NCBI GenBank assembly: GCA_038323025.1
Contig: JBBQGL010000010.1
Span: forward strand, 1 to 41,389
DNA from: JAFKKF01 sp038323025
Lineage (GTDB): Bacteria; Pseudomonadota; Alphaproteobacteria; Rhizobiales; Kaistiaceae
DNA length: 41,389 bases
Reading direction: 5' to 3'
In this document: piece after piece, positions 16,700 through 24,506 of the stretch
How the letters are laid out: every line of letters starts with the position of its first letter
Position numbering within the stretch: position 1 is the first letter of the stretch
The notes under the pieces: generated by a model
The model's input: the letters and a program-made list of their open reading frames with translations, nothing else
What the model was told of the DNA's origin: nothing
Database searches by the model: none
Program-made: the position numbers and the translations under genes

Positions 16700-18142
16700 T
16701 TAACGGGCGCTGCGGATCACCTGGATATCCAGATCCCGGATCTTCTTGCGTAGCGTATTGCGATTGACCCCGAGCAGTTCCGCCGCCTTGATCTGATTGC
16801 CTCGGGTCGACGCAAGAGCGGCGGAAATGAGCGGATTTTCCACTTCGCGGAGGATCCGATGGTAAAGGCCCGGCGGCGGAAGCGCAGAGCCGAAGCTCTC
16901 GAAATAGGTATTGAGGTGGCGTTCCACCGAGCCTGACAGCGTCTCCTCGCTGTCCGGCTGGCCGGTCGCCTGCGCGATGGCCGGCTGGTCAAGCTCCGCT
17001 TCGATGATGTTCTCGGTGATCGTTTCCTGGGGATAGAGCGCCGCCAGGCGACGGACGAGGTTTTCTAGCTCGCGGACATTGCCCGGCCAGCGGTAGCGCT
17101 TGAGGCGCTCCACCGCCGGCCCTTCAATATGCTTGTTGGGCAGCCCCTCCTTCTCCACGATCGAGAAGAAGTGGCGGACGAGGTCGGGGATGTCTTCGCT
17201 CCGCTCACGCAGGGCTGGCAGCCGGATCGGCACCACGTTGAGCCGGAAGAACAGATCCTCGCGGAACAGTCCCTGGTTGATCAGGATACGCAGGTCCTTG
17301 TTGGTAGCGGCGATGATGCGCACGTCCGTCTTGATCGCCGTGCGCCCGCCGACGGTCGTGTATTCGCCCTGCTGAAGAACGCGGAGCAGCCGCGTCTGCG
17401 CTTCTATCGGCATGTCGCCGATCTCGTCGAGGAACAGCGTTCCGCCCTCAGCCTGCTCGAAGCGTCCGGCACTGCGCGCCTGGGCGCCGGTGAAGGCACC
17501 CTTCTCGTGGCCGAACAGCTCCGATTCAATCAGGTCGCGCGGGATTGCCGCCATATTCACCGCGACGAACGGCCCGCTGCGGCGCTTGCCGTAGTCGTGC
17601 AGCGCCCTTGCCACGAGTTCCTTGCCGGTGCCGGACTCCCCGGCGATCATGACGGTCAGGTCGGTCTGCATCAGGCGGGCAAGGACCCGGTAGATGTCCT
17701 GCATGGCCGGCGAACGCCCGACCAGCGGGATGTTCTCGGCCGCGTCTTCCGGTGTCGCGTGCGGCCGGCGCGCCTTCGGCTCGGCCAGCGCGCGGCCGAC
17801 GATGGCAATCAGCTCCTTCAGGTCAAAGGGCTTGGGCAGGTATTCGTAAGCCCCGCGCTCGGACGCACGGATGGCGGTCATGAATGTGTTCTGCGCGCTC
17901 ATGACCAGCACCGGCAGGTCCGGCCGCGCCTTCTTGATGCGCGGCAGCAGGTCGAACGCGGTTTCATCGGGCATCACGACGTCGGTAATGACCAGGTCGC
18001 CCTCGCCGTCGCTGATCCAGCGCCAGAGCGTGGCCGCATTGGACGTCAGGCGGACGGCATAACCGGCCCGCGAAAGCGCCTGGTTCAAAACCGTGCGGAT
18101 GGCGGCGTCGTCGTCCGCAACGAGGATATTGCCAAGCGGCAT
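16700..18142 (-). CDS. ntrC: Nitrogen regulation response regulator NtrC
   Basis: NtrC is the sigma-54-dependent activator phosphorylated by NtrB under nitrogen limitation. From ATG 18142 it has 480 residues. The receiver domain shows ILVADDD, Asp54 in VITDVVMPDE and Lys in LPKPFDLKEL. The AAA+ domain has GESGTGKELVARALH, the intact GAFTGA loop (ELFGHEKGAFTGAQ) and GGTLFLDEIGDMP. The Fis-type helix-turn-helix NQIKAAELLGVNRNTLRKK ends the protein. The frame extends upstream to 18373 inside ntrB, but MPLGNILVADDD is the family start and AAGGAAG lies upstream. The ntrB stop is only 2 bases away. It contrasts with NtrX, which lacks GAFTGA. Confidence 0.97.
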   Translation of the reverse strand: MPLGNILVADDDAAIRTVLNQALSRAGYAVRLTSNAATLWRWISDGEGDLVITDVVMPDETAFDLLPRIKKARPDLPVLVMSAQNTFMTAIRASERGAYEYLPKPFDLKELIAIVGRALAEPKARRPHATPEDAAENIPLVGRSPAMQDIYRVLARLMQTDLTVMIAGESGTGKELVARALHDYGKRRSGPFVAVNMAAIPRDLIESELFGHEKGAFTGAQARSAGRFEQAEGGTLFLDEIGDMPIEAQTRLLRVLQQGEYTTVGGRTAIKTDVRIIAATNKDLRILINQGLFREDLFFRLNVVPIRLPALRERSEDIPDLVRHFFSIVEKEGLPNKHIEGPAVERLKRYRWPGNVRELENLVRRLAALYPQETITENIIEAELDQPAIAQATGQPDSEETLSGSVERHLNTYFESFGSALPPPGLYHRILREVENPLISAALASTRGNQIKAAELLGVNRNTLRKKIRDLDIQVIRSAR

Positions 18143-18144
18143 TC

Positions 18145-19308
18145 TCAATCTTCCTTGTCTTTGGCGTTGGCGCCCGGAAACGCTGGCATAAGCACGCGGA
18201 ACACGGTGCGCCGCGGCTGCGACTCGCATTCGATGACGCCGCCGTGGTCGCCGATGATCTTGGCCACCAATGCAAGACCGAGACCGGTTCCGTTTGCCTT
18301 GGTGGTGACGAACGGATCGAAGAGATGCGGGATCATGTCGGCGGGTACGCCATGGCCGTTGTCGCGGACGCAAAACTCGAGCGGCAGCGTCACCTTGGCC
18401 GGGCTTCCCTGAACCGACAGACGGAAGCCTGGCTTGTAGGCGGTGGTCAGAACGATCTCGCCGTCCGGCGCGTTGCCGATGGCCTCGGCCGCGTTCTTCA
18501 CCAGGTTGAGGAAGACCTGCACCAACTGGTCGCGGTTGGCGAAGACCGGCGGCAGGGATGGGTCGTATTCGTCGGCGATCCGGATCGAGCGGGCGAAACC
18601 CGATTGCGCCAGCCGGCGGACGTGATCGAGCACAATGTGGATGTTCACCGGCTCGCGTTCGATCGGGCGCTCGTCCGAGAAGACCTCCATCCGGTCGACC
18701 AGCTTCACGATGCGGTCCGCCTCGTCACAGATGAGGCGGGTAAGCGCCCGATCCTCGCCGTCGACCGAGGTTTCGAGGAGCTGGGCGGCGCCGCGAATGC
18801 CGGAGAGCGGGTTCTTGATCTCGTGCGCCAGCATCGATGCCAGGCCCGTCACCGTGCGTGCCGCACCGCGGTGGTTGAGCTGACGATCGATCTTGTCCGC
18901 CATGGTCCGCTCCTGCAGGACGAGGACGACCCTCCCCTGCCCGACCTGATCCGTCCCGGTGATCGGCGACGCATAAATGTCGACCATGCGCTCGCCGCCA
19001 TTCCGCGGCGTGCCGATATCGACGCGGTATTCGCTGACGGCGGCGACGCGCTCGCGCACCTGCTCGACCAGCGAAAGCAGCGGGCTGCCGAACGGGATGA
19101 AATAGGCGAGCGGATGACGCCTGAGCACGTTCTTGGAAGCCTGGAAGAAGTTCTCGGCCGCGGTGTTCGCCTCGATGATCTGGCCTGATCCGTCGACCAG
19201 AAGCACCGGATGGGGAAGCGCATCGATGAGCGCGCTGGCCATTCCGGGCGTCGAGTCGAACGGCCTGAACGACGGCTCGATGGTCAAACCGCCTGGCGCT
19301 GCCGTCAT
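18145..19308 (-). CDS. ntrB: Nitrogen regulation sensor kinase NtrB
   Basis: This cytoplasmic PAS-histidine kinase phosphorylates or dephosphorylates NtrC under control of PII proteins. It has 387 residues from the ATG at 19308. An N-terminal PAS domain (ALPHPVLLVDGSGQIIEAN) is followed by the H-box MLAHEIKNPLSGIRGAAQLLE (His162) and an HATPase domain with NLVKNAAEAI, DNGHGVP and NGTGLGLALV. No membrane segments are present. The start overlaps the dusB stop as ATGA (19305-19308), giving the typical dusB-ntrB-ntrC operon. The open frame further upstream lies inside dusB. Confidence 0.96.
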   Translation of the reverse strand: MTAAPGGLTIEPSFRPFDSTPGMASALIDALPHPVLLVDGSGQIIEANTAAENFFQASKNVLRRHPLAYFIPFGSPLLSLVEQVRERVAAVSEYRVDIGTPRNGGERMVDIYASPITGTDQVGQGRVVLVLQERTMADKIDRQLNHRGAARTVTGLASMLAHEIKNPLSGIRGAAQLLETSVDGEDRALTRLICDEADRIVKLVDRMEVFSDERPIEREPVNIHIVLDHVRRLAQSGFARSIRIADEYDPSLPPVFANRDQLVQVFLNLVKNAAEAIGNAPDGEIVLTTAYKPGFRLSVQGSPAKVTLPLEFCVRDNGHGVPADMIPHLFDPFVTTKANGTGLGLALVAKIIGDHGGVIECESQPRRTVFRVLMPAFPGANAKDKED

Positions 19309-20321
19309 GCGGCCCTCCGGATTTCCCGGTCGCCAAGAAGCGACGCGACCAGTCGCGTGACGATCGTCGGCCGGTTCTCGGTAAGAATAGCCATCCGGGC
19401 GGGCACGTCTTCGACGCCCCCCGCGGTCATGTACCAGCCGAGGTGCTTGCGCGCGCAACGGACGCCGAGGGGCGTGCCGTAGTGCGCGAGGATGGCGTCG
19501 TAGTGCTCCAGGACCAGGTCGGCGAGGGCCCGGCCGACCGGAGGCGAAGGAACCTGACGCGTCGCGGCGAACGCGGCCACATGGCCCGGAAGCCAGGGCC
19601 GGCCATAAGCGGCACGGCCGATCATGATCCCGTCCGCACCGGACATCGTAAGCATCCGCCCTATGTCTCCGACCGAGGCATAATCGCCGTTGGCGATCAC
19701 CGGAATCGTGACGGCGTCTTTCACCGCCCGGATTGCCTCCCAATCCGCCCGCCCCGTGTAGAACTGGCAGCGTGTCCGCCCGTGAACCGTGATGAGGCGA
19801 ATACCGGCCTGCTCAGCCCGGCGTGCGAGCTCCGGCGCATTGATTGACGAGTGGTCCCAGCCGAGCCGCATCTTGAGCGTCACCGGCAGGGAGGTCGCTC
19901 CCACGGTCGCTTCGATCAGCGTCATGGCGTAATCGAGGTCGCGCATGAGGGCGGAGCCGGCGTATCCGTTGGTCACCTTCTTCGCGGGACAGCCCATGTT
20001 GATGTCGATGACATCGGCTCCCGCCTCGGTGGCGGCGCGAGCCCCCTCCGCCATCCAGCGCGCCTCGCGGCCCGCGAGCTGAATCACATGCGGGCCGAGG
20101 CCGGTCCGCTCCGCCCGCATGACCGTCTCCGGGTGGCCTTCGATAAGCTGGTCGCTCGCGACCATTTCCGACACGACCAGGCCCGCGCCGAAACGGGAGG
20201 CGATTTCCCGGAACGGCCGATCGGAAACTCCCGACATCGGTGCAAGGAATACGCGATTGGAGATTTCGACCGGACCGATAGCGAGCGGTGCGGCAAGGAC
20301 GGAAGGTGATTGCATAATCAT
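19305..20321 (-). CDS. dusB: tRNA-dihydrouridine synthase DusB (NifR3)
   Basis: This FMN-dependent enzyme reduces specific uridines in tRNA to dihydrouridine. From ATG 20321 it has about 338 residues. Visible signatures are NRVFLAPMSGVSDRPFRE (FMN-binding start of the barrel), DINMGCPAKKVTNGYAGSAL (catalytic Cys in NMGCP), LKMRLGWDHSSINA, LITVHGRTRCQFYTG, VIANGDYAS and MIGRAAYGRPWL. ATG 20315 is an alternative. The region before 20321 does not resemble the family. It leads the ntrBC operon, the arrangement that gave the family its old name nifR3. Confidence 0.95.
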   Translation of the reverse strand: MIMQSPSVLAAPLAIGPVEISNRVFLAPMSGVSDRPFREIASRFGAGLVVSEMVASDQLIEGHPETVMRAERTGLGPHVIQLAGREARWMAEGARAATEAGADVIDINMGCPAKKVTNGYAGSALMRDLDYAMTLIEATVGATSLPVTLKMRLGWDHSSINAPELARRAEQAGIRLITVHGRTRCQFYTGRADWEAIRAVKDAVTIPVIANGDYASVGDIGRMLTMSGADGIMIGRAAYGRPWLPGHVAAFAATRQVPSPPVGRALADLVLEHYDAILAHYGTPLGVRCARKHLGWYMTAGGVEDVPARMAILTENRPTIVTRLVASLLGDREIRRAA

Positions 20322-20438
20322 TGGGCAGTTCTCATTGTGCTCATATCTTAGCCATCTGCGAGCCAAGGGCAAGCATCACGCTTCGCATGGCTGCCAATCC
20401 ACAGGCGGCCAGCCGGCTTTCGTGCTAAGTCGGCAGGC
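20322..20438. promoter_or_regulatory. Divergent promoter region dusB / ispDF
   Basis: These 117 bases lie between outward-facing dusB-ntrBC and ispDF-cinA. The dusB-proximal part is AT-richer (around CATTGTGCTCATATCTTAG, 20333-20351). No confident hexamers or operator dyads were recognised. Confidence 0.4.
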
Positions 20439-21629
20439 ATGAGGACTGCCGCTCTCGTCGTCGCTGCAGGTTCGGGCACGCGCGCAGGCACCGGCGACGT
20501 GCCCAAACAATACCGCATGCTCCAGGGAAAGACCGTACTTCGCCATTCCCTCGATGTTCTCCTGGCTCATCCCGCCATCGACAATGTCCTCGTCGTGATC
20601 GCTCGAGGCGACGGCCGGCTATACAATGCTACCGCACCGCAGCATAGCCGTTTGCTGCCGAGCATCGTCGGCGGGGACACGCGCCAGGCATCGGTCCGCA
20701 ACGGCCTCGCAGCACTGGCCAGAGCCAAGGCCGACCGCGTCCTGATCCACGATGCGGCGCGCCCGTTCCTGTCGGCGGAGCTCGTCTCGACCGTGCTGGC
20801 GGCGCTCGATGAAAATGAAGCGGTGGTGCCGGCCCTGCCGGTGGCCAATACGCTGAAGTCGGTCGATGCCGACGGAATCGTGGCGGCGACGGTCTCACGG
20901 GAGGGGCTGTTCGCAGCCGAGACGCCCCAGGGATTCCGGTTTGGCGCCATCCGGGCGGCGCACGAACAGGCGGCGGCCGCCGGCCTCACCTTTACCGACG
21001 ATGCCGCGATCGCCGAATGGGCGGGGATTCCGGTGCGCGTGGTTCCGGGCGAACCGGCGAACATCAAGCTGACGACCGCCGCGGACATCGTCGAGGCGGA
21101 CCGCCGCATGGCCGCCGGGACGGCTCTGGCCCGCGGTGATACGCGGGTTGGAACAGGCTTTGACGTGCACGCTTTCGGCCCGGGCACCCATGTGACGCTG
21201 GCGGGCGTGTCCGTCTCACATACCCACGGTCTGGTTGGACATTCGGATGCCGACGTCGCCCTGCACGCCCTTACCGATGCCATCCTCGGGGCGCTGGCCG
21301 AGGAGGATATCGGCTTCCACTTCCCTCCCTCCGATCCGCAATGGCGGGGCGCCTCGTCGGACCGTTTCCTCGCCTTCGCCGTGCAGCGGGTGGTCGCCCG
21401 CGGCGGCACCATCGCCCACCTCGACCTGATGATCGCCGCCGAAGCGCCGAAGATCGCGCCGCATCGCAGGGCAATGCGCGAGCGCATCGCCGCGATCTGC
21501 GGCATCGGCATCGACCGTGTCGCGGTTAAGGCGACGACGACCGAGGGCCTCGGCTTCATCGGCCGCAAGGAAGGCATCGCCGCCACGGCCACGGCCACCA
21601 TCCGCCTGCCCTTCGGACCGCCGTCATGA
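20439..21629 (+). CDS. ispDF: Bifunctional IspD/IspF (MEP pathway)
   Basis: This fused enzyme makes CDP-methylerythritol (IspD) and methylerythritol cyclodiphosphate (IspF) for isoprenoid precursors. The 396-residue protein has IspD residues 1 to about 225: VVAAGSGTRAGTGDVPKQY (CTP-binding), VLIHDAARPFL, ETPQGFRF and TDDAAIAEW. IspF follows from about 233: GTGFDVHAF (metal His/Asp), GHSDADVALHALTDAILGAL, DIGFHFPPSDPQW and KATTTEGLGFIGRKEGI. The fusion is typical of alphaproteobacteria. The stop overlaps the cinA start as ATGA (21626-21629). Confidence 0.97.
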   Translation: MRTAALVVAAGSGTRAGTGDVPKQYRMLQGKTVLRHSLDVLLAHPAIDNVLVVIARGDGRLYNATAPQHSRLLPSIVGGDTRQASVRNGLAALARAKADRVLIHDAARPFLSAELVSTVLAALDENEAVVPALPVANTLKSVDADGIVAATVSREGLFAAETPQGFRFGAIRAAHEQAAAAGLTFTDDAAIAEWAGIPVRVVPGEPANIKLTTAADIVEADRRMAAGTALARGDTRVGTGFDVHAFGPGTHVTLAGVSVSHTHGLVGHSDADVALHALTDAILGALAEEDIGFHFPPSDPQWRGASSDRFLAFAVQRVVARGGTIAHLDLMIAAEAPKIAPHRRAMRERIAAICGIGIDRVAVKATTTEGLGFIGRKEGIAATATATIRLPFGPPS

Positions 21630-22126
21630 CCGATCTCGCCACCGTCATTCCCCTCGCCGCGGAAATCGTCGCCGCCTGCCGGGACCGGGGGCTCAAGATC
21701 GCGACCGCCGAATCCTGCACCGGCGGGCTGGTGGCCGGCGCGTTGACGGAAATCGCCGGGTCGTCGGCCGTGGTCGACCGCGGCTTCGTCACCTACTCCA
21801 ACGCCGCCAAGGCCGAACTCCTCGGCGTCTCGCCGGGGTTGATCGAGGCCCGCGGCGCGGTAAGCGAGGAAGTCGCCCGCGCCATGGCCGAAGGAGCGCT
21901 GGCGCGCTCGGCCGCCGACCTGGTTGTGTCCATCACCGGCATCGCCGGCCCGTCCGGGGGCACCGCGGCAAAGCCGGTCGGGCTGGTGCACTTCGCCACC
22001 GCCCGGCGCGGCGAACCGGTGCTGCATGAACAGAAGGTATTTCCGGACAATGGCCGGTCAGGAATCCGGCTGGCGTCCGTGCGCCACGCCCTGTCCATGC
22101 TGAAGGGGCGGATCGACGGCGCCTAG
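21626..22126 (+). CDS. pncC: CinA-type nicotinamide-nucleotide amidohydrolase
   Basis: A single-domain CinA C-terminal enzyme that deamidates NMN to NaMN in pyridine nucleotide recycling. The 166-residue protein has the family signature ATAESCTGGLVAGALTEIAGSS (Ser/Cys pocket), GFVTYSNAAKAELLGV, GAVSEEVARAMAEGA and VSITGIAGPSGGTAAKPVG. It lacks the N-terminal MoaB-like domain of full CinA. It is coupled to ispDF by a 4-base overlap. Its stop codon shares the palindrome CTAG (22123-22126) with the stop of convergent ratA. Confidence 0.92.
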   Translation: MTDLATVIPLAAEIVAACRDRGLKIATAESCTGGLVAGALTEIAGSSAVVDRGFVTYSNAAKAELLGVSPGLIEARGAVSEEVARAMAEGALARSAADLVVSITGIAGPSGGTAAKPVGLVHFATARRGEPVLHEQKVFPDNGRSGIRLASVRHALSMLKGRIDGA

Positions 22127-22599
22127 CGCGCGGCCGCTTCCGCCCGGGCGGTGGCGCCGTAGACCACGTCGGCGCGCGCCTCGAAGGCTTCGGCGAATTT
22201 GTGGAAGGCGCGGTCGAACACCCCGCCCATCAGCTTCGACAGCATCCACGAGCGGAACTCGTAGTCGATCGAGAAATGCACGCGCGAGTGGCCGGCCTCG
22301 CCCGGCTCGAAGCGCCAGACATTCTCGAGGTAGCGGAACGGGCCGTCGAGATATTCGGCGAGGATGCGGAGCGCCGGCCGGTCGAGCGTGACCTTGGTCG
22401 TGAACGACTCGCGGATGATGCGGTAGGCGATGGTCATGGTGGCGACGAGGATTTCCCTGCCGCCTTCGCTCCGCCGCGAACGCACCGTCAGGCTCTCGCA
22501 GAGCGGCAGGAATTTCGGATATTTTTCCACGTCGGCGACGAGATCGAACATCTCGGCCGCCGAATGGCGAACGTCGCGCGTCGTCGAGAACTGCGGCAT
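22123..22599 (-). CDS. ratA: COQ10/RatA-like START-domain protein
   Basis: This 158-residue polyketide-cyclase/START-fold protein starts MPQFSTTRDVRHSAAEMFDLVADVEKYPKFLPLCE, the classic COQ10/RatA opening. It ends with VHFSIDYEFRSWMLSKLMGGVFDRAFHKFAEAFEARA. Mitochondrial COQ10 binds ubiquinone; E. coli RatA was described as a ribosome association inhibitor. In rhizobia this gene sits beside lipA, and a quinone or lipid-handling role is at least as likely as a toxin; no antitoxin partner is visible. It follows the lipA stop by 8 bases, so it is probably in the lipA transcript. Confidence 0.88.
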   Translation of the reverse strand: MPQFSTTRDVRHSAAEMFDLVADVEKYPKFLPLCESLTVRSRRSEGGREILVATMTIAYRIIRESFTTKVTLDRPALRILAEYLDGPFRYLENVWRFEPGEAGHSRVHFSIDYEFRSWMLSKLMGGVFDRAFHKFAEAFEARADVVYGATARAEAAAR

Positions 22600-22607
22600 C
22601 GACCGCG

Positions 22608-23567
22608 TCAGGTCCCCTGCCGGGCGAGGCGCGCCGCCCGCAACCGGGCGAAGTCTTCCCCGGCATGGTGCGAGGAGCGCGTCAGCGGGCTCGCCGAGAC
22701 CATGAGGAAGCCCTTGGCATAGGCGATGGTCTCGTAGGCCTTGAACTCTTCGGGCGGAACGAAGCGCATCACCGGATGATGCTTCCGGGTCGGCTGCAGG
22801 TACTGGCCGATGGTGAGGAAATCGACGTCGGCGGCGCGCAGGTCATCCATCAGCTGGAGCACTTCGTTCCGCTCCTCGCCGAGCCCGACCATGATGCCCG
22901 ACTTGGTGAACATCGTCGGGTCGAGTTCCTTGACCTGCTGGAGCAGGCGGAGCGAGGCGAAGTAGCGCGCGCCCGGGCGCACCGTCAGGTATTTCGACGG
23001 CACGGTCTCGAGGTTGTGGTTGAACACGTCGGGCTTCGCCGCCACGACCTTTTCCACCGCGCCGTCCTTGCGCAGGAAATCCGGGGTCAGAACCTCGATG
23101 GTGGTGCGGCTGCGATCCCGGATCGCCCGGATGGTGCGGGCGAAATGATCGGCGCCGCCGTCGTCAAGATCGTCGCGATCGACCGAGGTGATGACGACGT
23201 GGGTGAGACCGAGCTTGGCGGTAGCATCCGCCACCCGCTCGGGCTCGCCGCCATCGAGGGCGAGCGGCAGTCCCGTGCGCACGTTGCAGAACGCGCAGGC
23301 GCGCGTGCACGTGTCGCCCATGATCATGAAGGTGGCGTGGTGCTTCGACCAGCACTCGCCGATATTCGGGCAGCCGGCTTCCTCGCAGACGGTGACCAGA
23401 CCGTGCTCGCGCACGATGCCCGCGGTCTCACGGTAGACAGGGGAGCCGGGCGCCTTGACCCGGATCCAGTCGGGCTTGCGCAGCACCGGCGTGTCGGGCC
23501 GGTGCGCCTTTTCGGGATGGCGCGGCCGCCCCTCCCTGCCCTCAACATTATCGAGCACTACGACCAT
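22608..23567 (-). CDS. lipA: Lipoyl synthase
   Basis: A radical SAM enzyme inserting two sulfurs into octanoyl groups on lipoyl domains. The 319-residue protein has the auxiliary cluster cysteines C61, C66 and C72 in VTVCEEAGCPNIGECWS, the radical SAM CxxxCxxC at C87, C91 and C94 in CTRACAFC, and the conserved serine ligand in LTRSSHHAGEDF near the C-terminus. ATG 23567 is the natural start. Its substrates are encoded nearby: the lipoyl domains of PdhC and of the lipoylated PdhB. CTATAT on the minus strand near 23611-23616 is a weak -10 candidate for its promoter. Confidence 0.97.
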   Translation of the reverse strand: MVVVLDNVEGREGRPRHPEKAHRPDTPVLRKPDWIRVKAPGSPVYRETAGIVREHGLVTVCEEAGCPNIGECWSKHHATFMIMGDTCTRACAFCNVRTGLPLALDGGEPERVADATAKLGLTHVVITSVDRDDLDDGGADHFARTIRAIRDRSRTTIEVLTPDFLRKDGAVEKVVAAKPDVFNHNLETVPSKYLTVRPGARYFASLRLLQQVKELDPTMFTKSGIMVGLGEERNEVLQLMDDLRAADVDFLTIGQYLQPTRKHHPVMRFVPPEEFKAYETIAYAKGFLMVSASPLTRSSHHAGEDFARLRAARLARQGT

Positions 23568-23695
23568 GAAAACCCGTCAGATTCGGGCCGCGGCGCGGCT
23601 TCGGCAGAGGATATAGGCGTTCCGGCGACAAACCACCATTGCGGGGGCCGCAAGGCTGGGGCCCTCGCATCGCCTTTCGCCCGTTCCTCCAGGGC

Positions 23696-23953
23696 TTAGA
23701 AAAGCAGCGGTGCGATGATGAGGACGATGATCGCACCGATGATCGCGATCACGATCCGGTCGAGAAACGGGTTGCCGCTGTTGAGCTTCAGGTTGAGCGC
23801 CTGCGCCAGGAATCCGCCGACGACCGAGCCGATCAACCCGACCACGATATAGAAGAGCAGCGTGTGGCCCTGGCCGACGATGACGCTGGCAATCAGGCCG
23901 GCGATAAGCCCGATGATGATCCACGAAACGACCGACTGCACTTGCTGGTTCAT
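23696..23953 (-). CDS. GlsB/YeaQ/YmgE-family small membrane protein
   Basis: The 85-residue protein is almost entirely hydrophobic with three membrane segments (SWIIIGLIAGLIASVIVG, TLLFYIVVGLIGSVVGGFLA, IVIAIIGAIIVLIIAPLLF) joined by glycine-rich turns. It matches the transglycosylase-associated/YeaQ stress family; the biochemical role is unknown. ATG 23953 is preceded by a very strong ribosome site (GGGGGAGGAG on the minus strand), which fixes the start over the frame's upstream extension to 23980. Confidence 0.88.
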   Translation of the reverse strand: MNQQVQSVVSWIIIGLIAGLIASVIVGQGHTLLFYIVVGLIGSVVGGFLAQALNLKLNSGNPFLDRIVIAIIGAIIVLIIAPLLF

Positions 23954-24039
23954 GATCTCCTCCCCCACCGGTCGCCACATTCATCGGGCGATCCGGGCAA
24001 AGGATACATCCACTGCTAACGGCCCGCCAATCAACGCCG

Positions 24040-24474
24040 CTAGGGCTGGGTTTCGACGAACCGCTCGGCGACCGGCGCGTAAATATCCAGTTGGAGTTCG
24101 ATGCCCCGGTCGGCGAGGGCGGAAAGGGTTCGAACGGAGAGGCTCAACCCATCGTTCGTCGCACCCATGACCAGGCCGCAGTAAAAATCGAGGCTAAAGG
24201 TGCTCGCCAATCTCCGCCACATCGGAAGATCGTCGGGTAGCTTGGCAAGAACCTGGAGAATCTGGGCATCGATATCACCGGGTTTGGCGTCTGGGGCTTC
24301 AAGGCACCACATCCCGGACTTCCTGGTAACGATATGTCCGCCGCCCGTAGTTTTGGTGTCGCCCTTCGAGTGCGAAAATGTCGGCTGACACCCCAGCAAC
24401 GCCGTGATCTCGCTCGGAACGAGCGTATCCCCCCATACACGGAAGGCTGCAGCAGACGAGGCGAGTTCAGACAT
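24040..24474 (-). CDS. DUF4279 domain protein
   Basis: The 144-residue protein (ATG 24474, MSELASSAAAFRVWGD) fits the DUF4279 pattern: FRVWGDTLVPSEITALLG near the N-terminus, then a short SHSKGD motif, a tryptophan strand (SGMWCLEA), a polar helix (DAQILQVLAKLPDD) and a second beta half ending in DRGIELQLDIYA. Its function is unknown; related proteins are often found near toxin-immunity or defence genes, but no partner is seen here. An upstream in-frame ATG at 24504 is possible; GGGAG lies 10 bases before 24474. It lies 32 bases downstream of the lpd stop, the same direction. Confidence 0.75.
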   Translation of the reverse strand: MSELASSAAAFRVWGDTLVPSEITALLGCQPTFSHSKGDTKTTGGGHIVTRKSGMWCLEAPDAKPGDIDAQILQVLAKLPDDLPMWRRLASTFSLDFYCGLVMGATNDGLSLSVRTLSALADRGIELQLDIYAPVAERFVETQP

Positions 24475-24506
24475 CGGCGTCAAACTCCCCATCCGGGTGA
24501 CCACCC

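Noticed and set aside
22123..22599. RatA as a toxin-antitoxin module
   Set aside because: No antitoxin-like partner gene; the START-fold protein beside lipA is a conserved housekeeping arrangement.
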